DNA of 64,000 nucleotides from Limnobacter sp. Lineage in GTDB: Bacteria; Pseudomonadota; Gammaproteobacteria; Burkholderiales; Burkholderiaceae_B. Shown here piece by piece: positions 44,258 to 54,441 of this stretch; within the stretch, counting starts at the first letter, position 1, and the number at the start of each line of letters is the position of its first letter. The notes under the pieces were generated by a model. The model did no database searches and was not told the DNA's origin. It saw nothing but the letters and a program-made list of their open reading frames with translations. The position numbers were made by a program, and so were the translations under genes. Location: contig JARWZZ010000007.1 in the NCBI GenBank assembly GCA_029866125.1, positions 62,001 to 126,000 on the forward strand, given 5' to 3'.

Positions 44258-47188
44258 ATGGACAAGTTAATGGGTTTGCTGTTTGGTGTTCGTGCCTTTT
44301 CTCTGTCTGATATTCTCAAAGAGAGATGGGTGTCCATGATTGCATTAGCCTTCCTGGTCTTTTTTATAGGGGTGTCGTTTGACCACCTCTCGCGACGATG
44401 GGCATTGTCCAATCCCTCCGATACCCTTAATTTTCGGTACATACCCGATACCGCATCCGACCTCCAAGCAGAAGAGGCGCTGGCCATGCTTGACCAAGCG
44501 CCTTCCCATAGGATATTGCGCACCCAACTCAAGGAATATCCTTTTTGGGTGTCGATTGACCACAATGGCATGCAAAAGGCGGATTCAATTTTAAGCATCA
44601 AATCCCGCCATATTTATCAGGCCCACTGTTGGTCCAAAAGCCACGATGGAAAGCTTTCGGAAGTATGGAACACGCAGGTTCAAAATTCCACTCAGCCTCG
44701 GTTTGATTCCGGCGTGTGGTCCATTCCGATTGACTCCGCACGTAATGCTTCCACAATGCTGTGCAAATTCCACTTTGTGGGGCCTGCCCATTTGGAATTT
44801 GAGTTGAACAAGGCCGAGTTGGCAGACACTTACAGGCTCGCCCGCGACACGCAGCGGCGTGGCTTTTTAGAAGGTTCACTGAGCTTAATGATTGCAGTGG
44901 TCGCTGCAATGGCATTGAACTCTCAATCCAAATTGTTTTTGTGCTACGGCCTGTGGTTGATTGCCAGCCTTAAAATGGCAGCCCTCTCCGAAGGGTGGGA
45001 CCACGAAATGTTTGGCTTTGCAATTGCACTGGACAGTTTACCCCTAATCAGGAAGTGGGTGTTGCTTGCGTATTTTGCATCCACTGTCATGTTGGCATAC
45101 AACTTGTTTGACAACATGAAACGCGCATTTTGGGTGCCGGTGGTGCACATCCTGTTTTTGTTCATTGCCCTGCTGGGCATGCTGGCCATGTTTGCACCTT
45201 ACAAATTATTTTTGCAAATTTATTGGCCTTTGAGTTTCATCAGCTTGACCACGTTACTGGCTGTGGTTGTCGATAATTTTATAGGCAAGCACAACTCCTC
45301 TGCTGTGTATTATTTGATAGCCATGTTCATCACCCTGTTGGGAAGCATGTCGGAGTTGTTGTCTGCATGGTTCAACTCAGACGTGCTGATGTCCTACCTC
45401 AACAGCAGCACGGTCACATTGGCCGCCAGCTTGATGACTGCAGTGTCACTCACCGAGCATCTGCGGCAAATACAATTGCAGCGTAGTTTGACTGCAAAGT
45501 CTCTCAAACAGGCCCACGAAGAACTGAAAACCGTATTTGACATAGCCCCTTCCGCTTTGTTTACGGCTGGTATGCAGGGGCAAATTTTGGGGCAAAACTC
45601 ACGGTTCCGGTCTTTGTTTTCAGGTCAGGGTGGGCATGTCGTCCACGAATGCCTAAGTGCCGATGCATTGGCAAGCCAATTTAAAAATTTAGGGGCGACA
45701 GGGCAAACCCATCGCTTCGAATTCAAGCAGCCTGCTGCAGATCAATCCCTGCGCTGGTACGAGTTGGTGCTAGCCAGAAACTCAGACACTTTGGTGGGCC
45801 TGATTGGTGATGTCACTGCCCAAAAAGACCGTGAGCTTGAGCTTGAGTTTCAAGCCAACCATGATGAGTTAACAGGTGCCTTAAATAGCCGTGGACTGGT
45901 GTCTCAACTTGGCCGTCGATTTGATTCAGGTCAGCATGATTTTTATGTGTGTGTACTGGACATCTCGAAGTTTTCGCGCCTAAGCATTGCTTACGGTGGG
46001 GAAGTGACCGATCAACTGCTGCAAGCCCTTTACGCGGACATTTACCGCTACATGTGTGGTTATGGCGGCATCGCCCGTTTTGGTATGGATCAGTTTTGCG
46101 TGCTGATTGACCCCGACCTTGTGAAAGATGCCTCCCATGCGTTTACCCGTTTAATGGACAAAGTGCGCGGCGAACCCTTCAAATTGGGTCAGCGACAAGT
46201 GCACATAGAAGCCCTTAGTCTTGAAATGGAGATGAGAGGCATTAAAAACCCCACTGCCTTTATGGATGCACTTGATGAATCACTTAGGCAGGCCAAATTT
46301 CAAACCAAGAAGACGGGTTTGGCAGGGCACGTCAATTGGTCAGCCCCACAGGTGGCCGAATTTGTTAAGAAACTGTTTGAGGTTCAGCAAATTAAGGCAC
46401 GACAGTTGCCTGTTAACCTCACTTTGGCCTGGCAACCCATCCTCGATTTAAGCTCTTTGTCTGCGCCCTTGTATGCGGAAGCCCTGCTGCGCTTGAGGAA
46501 CCCCGATGGCAGTTTGTCCCCGGCCATTAACTTGTTGAATGCGGCTGAGCAGTGCGGTTACAGCGGGTTTTTGGATGAATGGGTCATTGACCGTGCTTTG
46601 ACCGATTTAAGCATTCATGCCGACCAACTGCAGAACCTACACACCCTCAGCGTGAATGTTTCGCCTTATTCCATCAATGATGAAAATTTCCTAAACCGAG
46701 TTTTGGAGCTGCTTAAGCGACACAGAAATGTGGCACACAAACTGTGCCTTGAAGTCACCGAAGTGGGTATGTTGATCAACTTGGCACAAATTCAGCGCTT
46801 CTTCACCGAAGTTCATTCATTGGGTGTCAGGGTGGCTTTGGATGATTTTGGTGCGGGGTACAGCAACTTCAACTATGCGATTGATTTGCGGGTGGATGTC
46901 ATCAAGATTGATGGCGGAATCATCAAAAACATACTCACCCACCCAGAAAGCTTTGCTGTGGTGAAGGCAATCGTGGGCTTGTCCCATGACTTGGGTTGTA
47001 AATGCGTGGCCGAATGGGTTGAAGATTTTGACGTTCTTCACGAGTTACACGAAGTGTCTGTGGATTACATCCAGGGTTACTTTGTTTCAGAAGCTGTGTT
47101 GCCTGAAATGTTTTTTGGGGCAGAGACCTCCTTAGACCTGATGCGATCTGCCGCCAACATCGTCAAGTTGAAAAGTTTGGAGATATAA
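44258..47188 (+). CDS. 7TM sensor with degenerate GGDEF and intact EAL phosphodiesterase domains
   Basis: About 976 residues. N-terminal helix and extracytoplasmic segment (20-180), seven-helix 7TMR-DISM-like region (about 185-400), PAS-like (about 415-520), GGDEF remnant with GMDQF in place of GGDEF near residue 610, then EAL: ExLxR as EALLR near 741, DDFGAGYSNFNY, KIDGGII and VAEWVED. Catalytic EAL residues appear intact while the cyclase motif is lost, so c-di-GMP hydrolysis is predicted. ATG 44258 follows the FeeM stop by seven bp; ORF upstream extensions overlap that gene and lack support. Confidence 0.88.
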   Translation: MDKLMGLLFGVRAFSLSDILKERWVSMIALAFLVFFIGVSFDHLSRRWALSNPSDTLNFRYIPDTASDLQAEEALAMLDQAPSHRILRTQLKEYPFWVSIDHNGMQKADSILSIKSRHIYQAHCWSKSHDGKLSEVWNTQVQNSTQPRFDSGVWSIPIDSARNASTMLCKFHFVGPAHLEFELNKAELADTYRLARDTQRRGFLEGSLSLMIAVVAAMALNSQSKLFLCYGLWLIASLKMAALSEGWDHEMFGFAIALDSLPLIRKWVLLAYFASTVMLAYNLFDNMKRAFWVPVVHILFLFIALLGMLAMFAPYKLFLQIYWPLSFISLTTLLAVVVDNFIGKHNSSAVYYLIAMFITLLGSMSELLSAWFNSDVLMSYLNSSTVTLAASLMTAVSLTEHLRQIQLQRSLTAKSLKQAHEELKTVFDIAPSALFTAGMQGQILGQNSRFRSLFSGQGGHVVHECLSADALASQFKNLGATGQTHRFEFKQPAADQSLRWYELVLARNSDTLVGLIGDVTAQKDRELELEFQANHDELTGALNSRGLVSQLGRRFDSGQHDFYVCVLDISKFSRLSIAYGGEVTDQLLQALYADIYRYMCGYGGIARFGMDQFCVLIDPDLVKDASHAFTRLMDKVRGEPFKLGQRQVHIEALSLEMEMRGIKNPTAFMDALDESLRQAKFQTKKTGLAGHVNWSAPQVAEFVKKLFEVQQIKARQLPVNLTLAWQPILDLSSLSAPLYAEALLRLRNPDGSLSPAINLLNAAEQCGYSGFLDEWVIDRALTDLSIHADQLQNLHTLSVNVSPYSINDENFLNRVLELLKRHRNVAHKLCLEVTEVGMLINLAQIQRFFTEVHSLGVRVALDDFGAGYSNFNYAIDLRVDVIKIDGGIIKNILTHPESFAVVKAIVGLSHDLGCKCVAEWVEDFDVLHELHEVSVDYIQGYFVSEAVLPEMFFGAETSLDLMRSAANIVKLKSLEI

Positions 47189-47236
47189 ATTGATCATTAA
47201 AATTGAACCAATACAGGCTGTGATACTCTCATCACC

Positions 47237-47596
47237 ATGAACCTAACGCCTTTGAAAAGTTTCTGGCTCATCTTACTGATGGTCGTCTTTCCGCTTCAAG
47301 CAGTGCTTGCGGCGGTTGAGGCTTATCACGGCCACGGCAAGGGCCATGGTCTTGATCATGAATCTACAATTGAGTTGGTTTTGCACTCGCATGCCGAGCA
47401 TGATCACAATACCCACCACGATACGGGTTCCGCCTGCGAAGGTGATCACCACCACTGCCACGCCCACAGCGTGACTGTTCTTTCAAGTTTGACCAACTTT
47501 GTAGTTCCCATGGGCTCCTTGGCGCAAATGCCAGCACGCTCCAAAGGTTACCAATCCTTCCTTTCCAATCGCATAGAACGCCCCAAGTGGGCCTGA
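47237..47596 (+). CDS. CzcI-like small His-rich exported protein
   Basis: 119 residues with an N-terminal signal-like hydrophobic segment (FWLILLMVVFPLQAVLA). The mature part is rich in His (HGHGKGHG, HSHAEHDHNTHH and EGDHHHCHAH), fitting a metal-binding periplasmic protein such as CzcI that opens czc-type efflux operons. Followed by the OMF gene after 72 bp. Function inferred. Confidence 0.65.
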   Translation: MNLTPLKSFWLILLMVVFPLQAVLAAVEAYHGHGKGHGLDHESTIELVLHSHAEHDHNTHHDTGSACEGDHHHCHAHSVTVLSSLTNFVVPMGSLAQMPARSKGYQSFLSNRIERPKWA

Positions 47597-47668
47597 ACAA
47601 AACCTAAATTGGCTGCCTTGCGTCTGTTCGCATAGGCATTGATTGGTTTTGTTCGGAGATTCTTCCAT

Positions 47669-48979
47669 ATGTATTCACCACATTCCGTGGTGTCCATCGG
47701 TATTGTATTTTCGCTTGCAATGCTGCCTGCGCTAGCACCCGTGCCAGCCATCGCGCAGCAAAGCGTAACCGTTGGAACCTCGTTTTCAATTCGAGCCGCC
47801 TTTGAATCGGCCTTGGCCTCCAACCCCGAAGCTGTGGCGCAACAAATGCGACTGGATGCATTTGCCGCCAAAATCGACGCTGCAAATGCCTTAACAGCTC
47901 AATCCATTTCGCTGGAGGGCTCTTACCGCTCAGACCGCAACTTTGACAATCAAGGCCTGCGTGAGTTGGAGCTTGGTTTTTCAGCCCCGCTTTGGAATTG
48001 GAATGAGCGCACCCACACCCAGTCCTTGCGTAACAGCGAGTTGGAAGCTGCCAAAGCGCAATTTGAGGTGACCAAGCTTCAATTGGCAGGAGAAGTACGG
48101 CAGGTTGTTTGGGACACACTTTCTGCCCAATTGGATGTTGAAATTGCGCAGACCCGTGCCCAAGCCGCAAAGGGTTTAGTGGAGGATGTTTCCCGCCGTG
48201 TGGATGCGGGTGAACTGGCAAAAACTGACCTGTACCAAGCACAAGCTTTGTATTCAAAGGCCCAGTCGGAGGCGGTGCGCGCCATGTCGGCACTGGCAGA
48301 CATGGGCATCGAATTTTCCAACACGACAGGTTTGCCAGTGTCGGTATTGCCCGGTACCCAGGCCGAACTGGCCGCAAACTCGGCAGCTTTACCGCAGCCA
48401 GAACAGCCCAGTGAACGCTCCAGTCAGCACACCAGTGAGCACACCAGTGAGCACCCCCTAATCAAGCTTGCCCAAGTGCAACTGCAAGTGCTTGACCAAC
48501 AGCGGAACTTGGCGGGTTCACAAAAGCGAGCCAATCCGGAAATAGGTTTGGCCGTCATCAACGAGCGTTCTGCCTTGGGCGCAGGCAGTGAAAAGTCGCT
48601 GATATTCAACACCCGTATACCTTTGGGAAATTCATCGGAATACCAGGCCCGAGTATTGGACGCGCAGGCCAATCAATTTTCTGCACAAGCAGCGTTGATC
48701 AAAATCAAACGGTCGGTCATGGCGAAGGAGAGGGGCGTAGGCAGCAGTTTGGACGTGTTTGAGCAACTGCGAAAATCCGCCGCTGAACAGGCCCGGCTTG
48801 CAAGGCGAGTGTATGCACTTTATCAGCAGTCTTTCAACATGGGTGAAACGGACTTGCCCACGCTACTGCGCTACGAGCAACAGGCATTCGAAGCGGATCG
48901 GCTTGCACGCAAGGCAGATATTGAATATGCCGCGAGGGTGTCTGCCCACAAACAGGCTCAAGGGCTACTGCCCGAGTAA
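47669..48979 (+). CDS. czcC: CzcC-type outer-membrane efflux protein
   Basis: 436 residues, TolC-like outer-membrane factor with a signal peptide ending VPAIAQQ, and paired OEP domains of coiled helices (for example MRLDAFAAKIDAANAL and QLRKSAAEQARLARRVY). It is the channel for the RND pump below. ATG 47669 with GGAG eight bases upstream. A linker repeats S-E-H-T in 12-bp units (48424-48456). Confidence 0.85.
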   Translation: MYSPHSVVSIGIVFSLAMLPALAPVPAIAQQSVTVGTSFSIRAAFESALASNPEAVAQQMRLDAFAAKIDAANALTAQSISLEGSYRSDRNFDNQGLRELELGFSAPLWNWNERTHTQSLRNSELEAAKAQFEVTKLQLAGEVRQVVWDTLSAQLDVEIAQTRAQAAKGLVEDVSRRVDAGELAKTDLYQAQALYSKAQSEAVRAMSALADMGIEFSNTTGLPVSVLPGTQAELAANSAALPQPEQPSERSSQHTSEHTSEHPLIKLAQVQLQVLDQQRNLAGSQKRANPEIGLAVINERSALGAGSEKSLIFNTRIPLGNSSEYQARVLDAQANQFSAQAALIKIKRSVMAKERGVGSSLDVFEQLRKSAAEQARLARRVYALYQQSFNMGETDLPTLLRYEQQAFEADRLARKADIEYAARVSAHKQAQGLLPE

Positions 48980-49008
48980 GCGTTGAACCCACATCGATTG
49001 AGAATCCA

Positions 49009-49623
49009 ATGAAACTTGAAACCTTATTTAATCCAACGGTTAAACAGCCAGTTTGGGCTGTTCTGTCTACTTTTGCTGTGTGTTTGGCTTTGGCTTTCCC
49101 CCCGGCAACCTTGGCCGGCCCGGGTCATGACCATGGTGATGAGCATTCAAGCGATGCTTCCTCATCTGAGGGCTCGGCCTCTCCCCGATTCGTCATCAGC
49201 TCCGACCTGTTTGAGGCGGTGGGCATTGTCAAAGGCAAGACGATTGAAATATTCATAGACCATGCCAACACCAATGCCCCTGTTGAAAATGCCACTTTGG
49301 AGCTTGAACTCAACGGCAACAAAGTGCCCGTGGAGCTGCATGCAGTGGGTGAGTTTGATGCCGTTTTGCCTGAAGCGCTTACCAAGGAACATTCTGAAAC
49401 CCCAATTTCCGTCGCCATGACCATCACTGCGGGCGACCAAGTGGACCTACTGGCAGGCGAACTCACGCTGGCTCACAACGATGAACACCATGCTGAGGCG
49501 GACGCTCATTCGCATGGTCTTGAATATGCGCTTTATGGCCTGGCAGCTTTGCTGTTGCTTGGACTTGTGGTGTTTGGCTTGAAGTGGCGGAAAAAACAAC
49601 TCATTGCCAAAGGGGGTAAATAA
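49009..49623 (+). CDS. Exported His-rich accessory protein resembling the N-terminal domain of CzcB
   Basis: 204 residues. Signal peptide, then GPGHDHGDEHSSD, a beta-rich core with SDLFEAVGIVKGKTIEIFIDHANTNAPV (a pattern I know from N-terminal parts of CzcB adaptors), a His-rich stretch HNDEHHAEADAHSHG and one C-terminal helix. It appears to be a detached adaptor N-terminal domain, likely a periplasmic metal binder. Between czcC and czcB in the operon. Confidence 0.65.
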   Translation: MKLETLFNPTVKQPVWAVLSTFAVCLALAFPPATLAGPGHDHGDEHSSDASSSEGSASPRFVISSDLFEAVGIVKGKTIEIFIDHANTNAPVENATLELELNGNKVPVELHAVGEFDAVLPEALTKEHSETPISVAMTITAGDQVDLLAGELTLAHNDEHHAEADAHSHGLEYALYGLAALLLLGLVVFGLKWRKKQLIAKGGK

Positions 49624-49625
49624 GC

Positions 49626-50771
49626 ATGTTGAACCCAACAAAAAACCATTCGGCTGCATCAATGTTGGAAAGGCCCCTGATTATTTCCTTGGTGATTATG
49701 CTGTTGCAGCCCTTGCCCGTTTGGGCTGGCCCCGGCCACGACCATGGTGATGATGCCCCAGCCGCAGCAACAGGTGATGCACCCAAGCGCCAAGCCACTG
49801 GTGAGGTGTTTCTGCCCAAACCAGCGCAGCGTCAATTGAGTATTCGCACTGAAGAAGTCAACATTCAACCTCTTGCAAAAGTGCTTGAGTTGAATGGCAA
49901 AGTGGCCCTAGACCCCCAAACCGGAGGCATGGTGCAAACCACCATGGGCGGGCATTTTGTGCCCGTGGAAGCCGGGGTTCCCCAGTTGGGCCAGAAGGTA
50001 CAAAAAGGGCAGGTACTTGGCTACGTGCACAAGCACCAAAGCCCTTTGGAGCAATCGGCTCAACAGGCTCAAGTGGCGCAGCTGAAATCGCAACTTACAT
50101 TGGCAGAGCGTCGATTCGAGCGCATCCAAAAATTGGCAGACACGCTGCCCAAAAAAGAGTTGGACTCAGCACAGTCCGAGGTGCAAAGCCTGAGGGCTCA
50201 AGTTTCAGCGCTGTCGGGTGGAATCAGCTCTCGCGAGGCACTGCGCTCACCCTCTACGGGTCTCATTGCTTCATCCTCAGCCATTTCCGGCAAAGTGTTT
50301 GCCGAGGGCGACATGATTTTTGAAGTGGTTAACCCCAAAGTAGTTCGCGTTGAAGCCTCGTGGTTCGAGCCTGGCGCGGTGCCTCAATTTTCCTCAGCGA
50401 GTATTCAGGCGGGTAACTCCACTGTGCGGCTGAAATACCTGGGCGCATCCAGCAGCGTGAAAGATCAATCCCTGACTTTGGCATTTGAAGCACGGGAACT
50501 CTCGGATGCAAGTTTTCCCACCGGGCAACTGCTGAAGGTGTATGCAGAACAGGCGCAAAAGGTGGATGGCATTGCGATACCCAGTGCGTCGGTGGTTAAA
50601 AACTCATCCAATCAAACCATCGTGTGGGTTAAAAAAGAGCCCGAAGTGTTCGAGCCCAAGGTGGTGTTGACTGAACCCCTGAGCGGTGCCCAAGTGTTGG
50701 TTCGCACGGGCCTCACCGGCAACGAACGTGTGGTGACTCAAGGTGCAACCTTGATTAACCAAGTGCGATAG
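49626..50771 (+). CDS. czcB: CzcB-type periplasmic membrane-fusion protein
   Basis: 381 residues. Signal peptide followed by GPGHDHGDD, as in the preceding protein. HlyD-like architecture: barrel-sandwich halves around residues 100-130 and 200-230, alpha-hairpin of coiled coil (QAQVAQLKSQLTLAERRFERI), then beta-barrel and membrane-proximal domains. Couples the outer channel to the RND pump. Three bp after the previous gene, ten bp before czcA. Confidence 0.9.
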   Translation: MLNPTKNHSAASMLERPLIISLVIMLLQPLPVWAGPGHDHGDDAPAAATGDAPKRQATGEVFLPKPAQRQLSIRTEEVNIQPLAKVLELNGKVALDPQTGGMVQTTMGGHFVPVEAGVPQLGQKVQKGQVLGYVHKHQSPLEQSAQQAQVAQLKSQLTLAERRFERIQKLADTLPKKELDSAQSEVQSLRAQVSALSGGISSREALRSPSTGLIASSSAISGKVFAEGDMIFEVVNPKVVRVEASWFEPGAVPQFSSASIQAGNSTVRLKYLGASSSVKDQSLTLAFEARELSDASFPTGQLLKVYAEQAQKVDGIAIPSASVVKNSSNQTIVWVKKEPEVFEPKVVLTEPLSGAQVLVRTGLTGNERVVTQGATLINQVR

Positions 50772-50780
50772 GGGGGCACC

Positions 50781-53700
50781 ATGTTTCAATTGCTATTGGA
50801 CAGTAGCCTTAAAAACAGACTACTGGTTTTACTTGCGGCACTCATTCTGACTTTGTATGGCGCATTCACACTGACGCAAACGCCAGTGGATGTGTTCCCC
50901 GATTTGAACAAACCCACGGTGACTGTGATCACCGAAGCTGGGGGTATGGCCTCCGAGGAAGTGGAGCAGCTCATCACCTTTCCACTGGAAACAGCTTTGA
51001 ATGGCTTACCGGGGGTGGAGGTGGTTCGCTCTGTGTCCAGCGCGGGCCTTTCTTTCATTTACATCACTTTCAATTGGGACACGGAAATCTACCGTGCCCG
51101 CCAAATGGTGTCTGAACGATTGTCCAGCATGGAGGAGGCCATCCCGTCTGGCGTTACCCCCACCATGGGGCCAGTCAGCTCCATCATGGGCGAAATCATG
51201 CAAATCGCCATACCCATTGATGTCAGCAAAACCACACCGATGCAGGTGCGTGAGTACGCCGATTGGGTCTTAAGACCTAGGCTTTTGTCCATCCAAGGCG
51301 TGGCACAGGTTATTCCAATTGGCGGGGAAGTGCGGCAGTTTCAAGTGCAACCCAATTTACAACGCATGGTGGAGTTGGGCATGACGATTGAGAACCTGCA
51401 GCAGGCTTTGAATGGATTTGCATCCAACACCTCTGGTGGTTTCTTGTCACTGAACGGGCGTGAATACCTGATTCGCCATTTGGGGAGAACCTCGTCTTTG
51501 GAGGACTTACGCAATGTGGCGGTGGGCACTGTGAATGGGTCACCCGTGTTGCTTAAGCAAGTGGCCCAGGTGGATTTTGCAGCCGCAGTCAAGCGTGGTG
51601 ATGCGGGTTTTGAAGGCAAACCTGCTGTTATTTTGGGTGTGCAAAAGCAGCCCAGTGCAGACACAATTGATTTAACCCAGCGCATTGAGGATGCATTGGC
51701 AGCCATGAGTACCAGCTTGCCAGCCGGTATGGAAAGCCCACGCGTCACATTTCGCCAAGCCAGTTTTATCGAGGCTTCCATTTCAACTTTGCAAGGCAAA
51801 CTGATTGGCGCTTCAGTGTTTGTTGCGCTTATTCTGTTCTTCTTTTTGGGCACGGTTCGCCCCACCGTCATTGCGCTGACAGCCATTCCCGTGTCCATTT
51901 TTATCACTGCTTTGGTGTTTAAATATTTCGGGCTTTCCATCAACACCATGACCCTGGGCGGCTTGGCGATTGCCATCGGCGGCTTGGTAGATGATGCAGT
52001 GGTGGATGTAGAAAACATCCTTCGCCGTCTGAAAGAGCAGCGCGCCAAACACCCAGGCTCACCCTTTGATCTTGTGGCTTTGGTGCGCAAGGCCTCGTTG
52101 GAAGTAAGAACGGGCATTGTGTATGCCACCGTCATCATCGTGTTGGTGTTCATTCCTTTGTTTGCTTTGCCCGGCATTGAAGGCAAACTTTTTGTACCTT
52201 TGGGGATTGCATTTATTGTGTCCACGCTGGCTTCGCTGATAGTGTCCGTCACAGTCACACCGGTGTTGTCGTATTACCTGTTGCCCCGTATCAAAAACTT
52301 GGACCATGGCGATACCCGTGTGTTGGCCTGGTTAAAAGCAAGGTACCAAACCAGTTTGACCAAGGTGTTGAACAATCCCAAAGCAGCAATTGTGGCCGGT
52401 GCTTTGGCCGTGATTGTTGCAGGTGCATCGGTGCCATTCTTCGCCAAAACATTCTTGCCCCCATTCAATGAAGGCACCTTGTTGATTGGTATGCGTTTAA
52501 ACCCCGGCGTCACTTTGGAGGAGTCGTCCAAACTGGCCTCCCAAGCGGAAGTGTTGCTCAAAGGCATTCCAGAAATCACGCACATTGGCAGACGCAGTGG
52601 CCGTGCTGAACTGGATGAACATGCCGAAGGTGTGCATGTGTCAGAACTGGATTTGGGCTTGATTCCCGCCTCTGAGATGACCCGGCCCATGGCTGAACTT
52701 CAGGCTGATATTCGAAGCCGACTGCAAAACCTACCCGCAGCCATTGCTTTGGGGCAACCCATTTCCCACCGCATTGACCACATGCTGTCGGGCGTGCGTT
52801 CACAAATTGCAATCAAAGTTTTTGGGGAGGATTTGGATACCTTAAGGGGCACGGCAGAAACCCTCCGGTCTGCGCTTTCAAAGATCGATGGCTTGGTGGA
52901 TTTGGAGGTTGAAAAGCAAGTCCTCGCCCCGGAAATCAAGGTGAGAATTAACTACGCTGCAGCCTCTCAATACGGTGTGTCCCCATCCGACATTCTGCAT
53001 ACGCTGGAATCGTTGGTCCAGGGGGAAAAAGTCACACAAGTGGTCGAAGGGAATCGACGTTTTGCCTTGGTGTTAAAACTGGCAGAAAGTGACCGAAGCT
53101 TGGAGCAACTCAAAACATTGCTCATCCAAACCCCGCAAGGTGGCGTGCCTTTGTCGGTGTTGGCACAGATTGAAGACAGCGACGGCCCCAACCAAATTAG
53201 CCGGGACGATGGCAAACGCCGTATTGTGATTTCCGCCAATGCGCAGGGGCGTGCACTGTCTGATGTGGTTGAAGACATTCGCGCCACTGTTGCCAATACC
53301 AAGTTGCCTGAGGGCTACTTCATCACCTTGGGTGGGCAGTTTGAAGCGCAAGAGGAGGCCACACGCTTGGTGGGCCTTTTGTCCATTATTTCATTGGTGT
53401 TGATGTTTGCTGTGTTGTACAGCCGTTATCAATCCGTGCGTTTGTCGGCAATCATCATGGGCAACATTCCTTTGGCCATGGTGGGTGCGGTTTTGGGCTT
53501 GTGGCTTTCAGGGCAACCCCTATCCGTTGCGGCCCTCATTGGGTTTATCACGCTGGCTGGTATTTCGGTGCGCAACGGCATTTTGAAAGTCAGCCACTAC
53601 ATCAATTTGATGCGGTTTGAGCACGAGCAATTCACCCAATCCATGATTTTGCGCGGCTCTATGGAGCGACTAAGCCCCGTGTTAATGACCGCCTTGGTGA

Positions 53701-53900
53701 CTGCATTTGCACTCGCCCCATTGCTGTTTGAAGCGGAGCGGCCCGGCACAGAAATTTTGCATCCCGTGGCTGTGGTTATTTTTGCAGGCCTTATCAGCTC
53801 AACCCTGTTGGACACCTTTTTAACACCTGCGTTGTTTTGGGTTTTTGGGCGCAAAGATGCAGAAAAATTAATGGAACAAGCCGACGCGCAAGCGTTGTAA
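50781..53900 (+). CDS. czcA: CzcA/CusA-type heavy-metal efflux RND pump
   Basis: 1039 residues, twelve membrane helices in two halves with large periplasmic loops. Typical opening is [16 protein letters not shown] and [14 protein letters not shown]. The TM4 metal-class signature reads [15 protein letters not shown], unlike the DFG...DGA form of Zn/Co/Cd pumps, so the transported metal cannot be fixed; Cu/Ag or another class is possible. Proton-relay Asp residues lie in this motif. Best named CzcA-like with unknown metal specificity. Confidence 0.92.
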   Translation: MFQLLLDSSLKNRLLVLLAALILTLYGAFTLTQTPVDVFPDLNKPTVTVITEAGGMASEEVEQLITFPLETALNGLPGVEVVRSVSSAGLSFIYITFNWDTEIYRARQMVSERLSSMEEAIPSGVTPTMGPVSSIMGEIMQIAIPIDVSKTTPMQVREYADWVLRPRLLSIQGVAQVIPIGGEVRQFQVQPNLQRMVELGMTIENLQQALNGFASNTSGGFLSLNGREYLIRHLGRTSSLEDLRNVAVGTVNGSPVLLKQVAQVDFAAAVKRGDAGFEGKPAVILGVQKQPSADTIDLTQRIEDALAAMSTSLPAGMESPRVTFRQASFIEASISTLQGKLIGASVFVALILFFFLGTVRPTVIALTAIPVSIFITALVFKYFGLSINTMTLGGLAIAIGGLVDDAVVDVENILRRLKEQRAKHPGSPFDLVALVRKASLEVRTGIVYATVIIVLVFIPLFALPGIEGKLFVPLGIAFIVSTLASLIVSVTVTPVLSYYLLPRIKNLDHGDTRVLAWLKARYQTSLTKVLNNPKAAIVAGALAVIVAGASVPFFAKTFLPPFNEGTLLIGMRLNPGVTLEESSKLASQAEVLLKGIPEITHIGRRSGRAELDEHAEGVHVSELDLGLIPASEMTRPMAELQADIRSRLQNLPAAIALGQPISHRIDHMLSGVRSQIAIKVFGEDLDTLRGTAETLRSALSKIDGLVDLEVEKQVLAPEIKVRINYAAASQYGVSPSDILHTLESLVQGEKVTQVVEGNRRFALVLKLAESDRSLEQLKTLLIQTPQGGVPLSVLAQIEDSDGPNQISRDDGKRRIVISANAQGRALSDVVEDIRATVANTKLPEGYFITLGGQFEAQEEATRLVGLLSIISLVLMFAVLYSRYQSVRLSAIIMGNIPLAMVGAVLGLWLSGQPLSVAALIGFITLAGISVRNGILKVSHYINLMRFEHEQFTQSMILRGSMERLSPVLMTALVTAFALAPLLFEAERPGTEILHPVAVVIFAGLISSTLLDTFLTPALFWVFGRKDAEKLMEQADAQAL

Positions 53901-53928
53901 TTTTTAAAACTTAACTTGGAGTAAACAC

Positions 53929-54321
53929 ATGAAATCAATCAAATTACAGGCCACAGCCGTGGGGATGGCTTTGGTATTTGGTGCGTCATTGGCTTTTGCT
54001 CAGCAGCCTGATGTACATGACCTAAAGCCTGTTCACGGTGGAGTGGTCAGCCAGGCCAATCACAAGGAGTTTGAGTTGGTCATCAAGCCCGACAGCACAC
54101 AATTGCATGTTCGTGACCATGGCAAACCGATGGACCTCAGCCAAGCCTCAGCAAAACTGACTGTACTTGATTCTGGGCAAAAGCAAGAATTGACACTGAC
54201 CGGGCAGGGCGCATTGCTAAAAGGCAATGGCGTTCAATTGAAGGGTAGCGCTTATACGGCGGTGGCCACGGTTGAATTTGCAAACAAGAAAAAAACCACG
54301 GTTCGGTTTAAGGTGCAATAA
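53929..54321 (+). CDS. Small exported protein, last gene of the efflux operon
   Basis: 130 residues with signal peptide ending ASLAFAQQ. The mature part has KPVHGGVVSQANHKEFELVIKP, and resembles small periplasmic proteins of metal loci in which HGG is conserved. A metal-binding or pump-modulating role is inferred. Starts 28 bp after czcA, with GGAG about ten bases before the ATG. Confidence 0.7.
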   Translation: MKSIKLQATAVGMALVFGASLAFAQQPDVHDLKPVHGGVVSQANHKEFELVIKPDSTQLHVRDHGKPMDLSQASAKLTVLDSGQKQELTLTGQGALLKGNGVQLKGSAYTAVATVEFANKKKTTVRFKVQ

Positions 54322-54381
54322 AGGGTGCAATAAGGGGGGGGCAGCAAAAACAGCTTTTGATTTGTGTGGGGTGCAGGCTTG

Positions 54382-54423
54382 TTGCATGTAACACAGGTAT
54401 GGTCTATACTGTTCCATGTAACA
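54382..54423 (+). promoter_or_regulatory. mazEF promoter with direct-repeat operator
   Basis: TTGCAT (54382-54387), a 17-base spacer and TATACT (54405-54410) make a good sigma-70 promoter. CATGTAACA occurs at 54385-54393 and again at 54415-54423, 30 bp apart (three helical turns), overlapping the -35 box and the likely start of transcription. This is a natural arrangement for autoregulation by the antitoxin complex. Confidence 0.65.
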
Positions 54424-54441
54424 AAAAAGATGAGGTGTCTG

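Noticed and set aside
47604..48377. Minus-strand 257-codon open frame
   Set aside because: Antisense of czcC, which has a signal peptide and a good start.
51341..52258. Minus-strand 305-codon open frame
   Set aside because: Antisense of czcA; Thr/Lys-rich with no recognisable domain.
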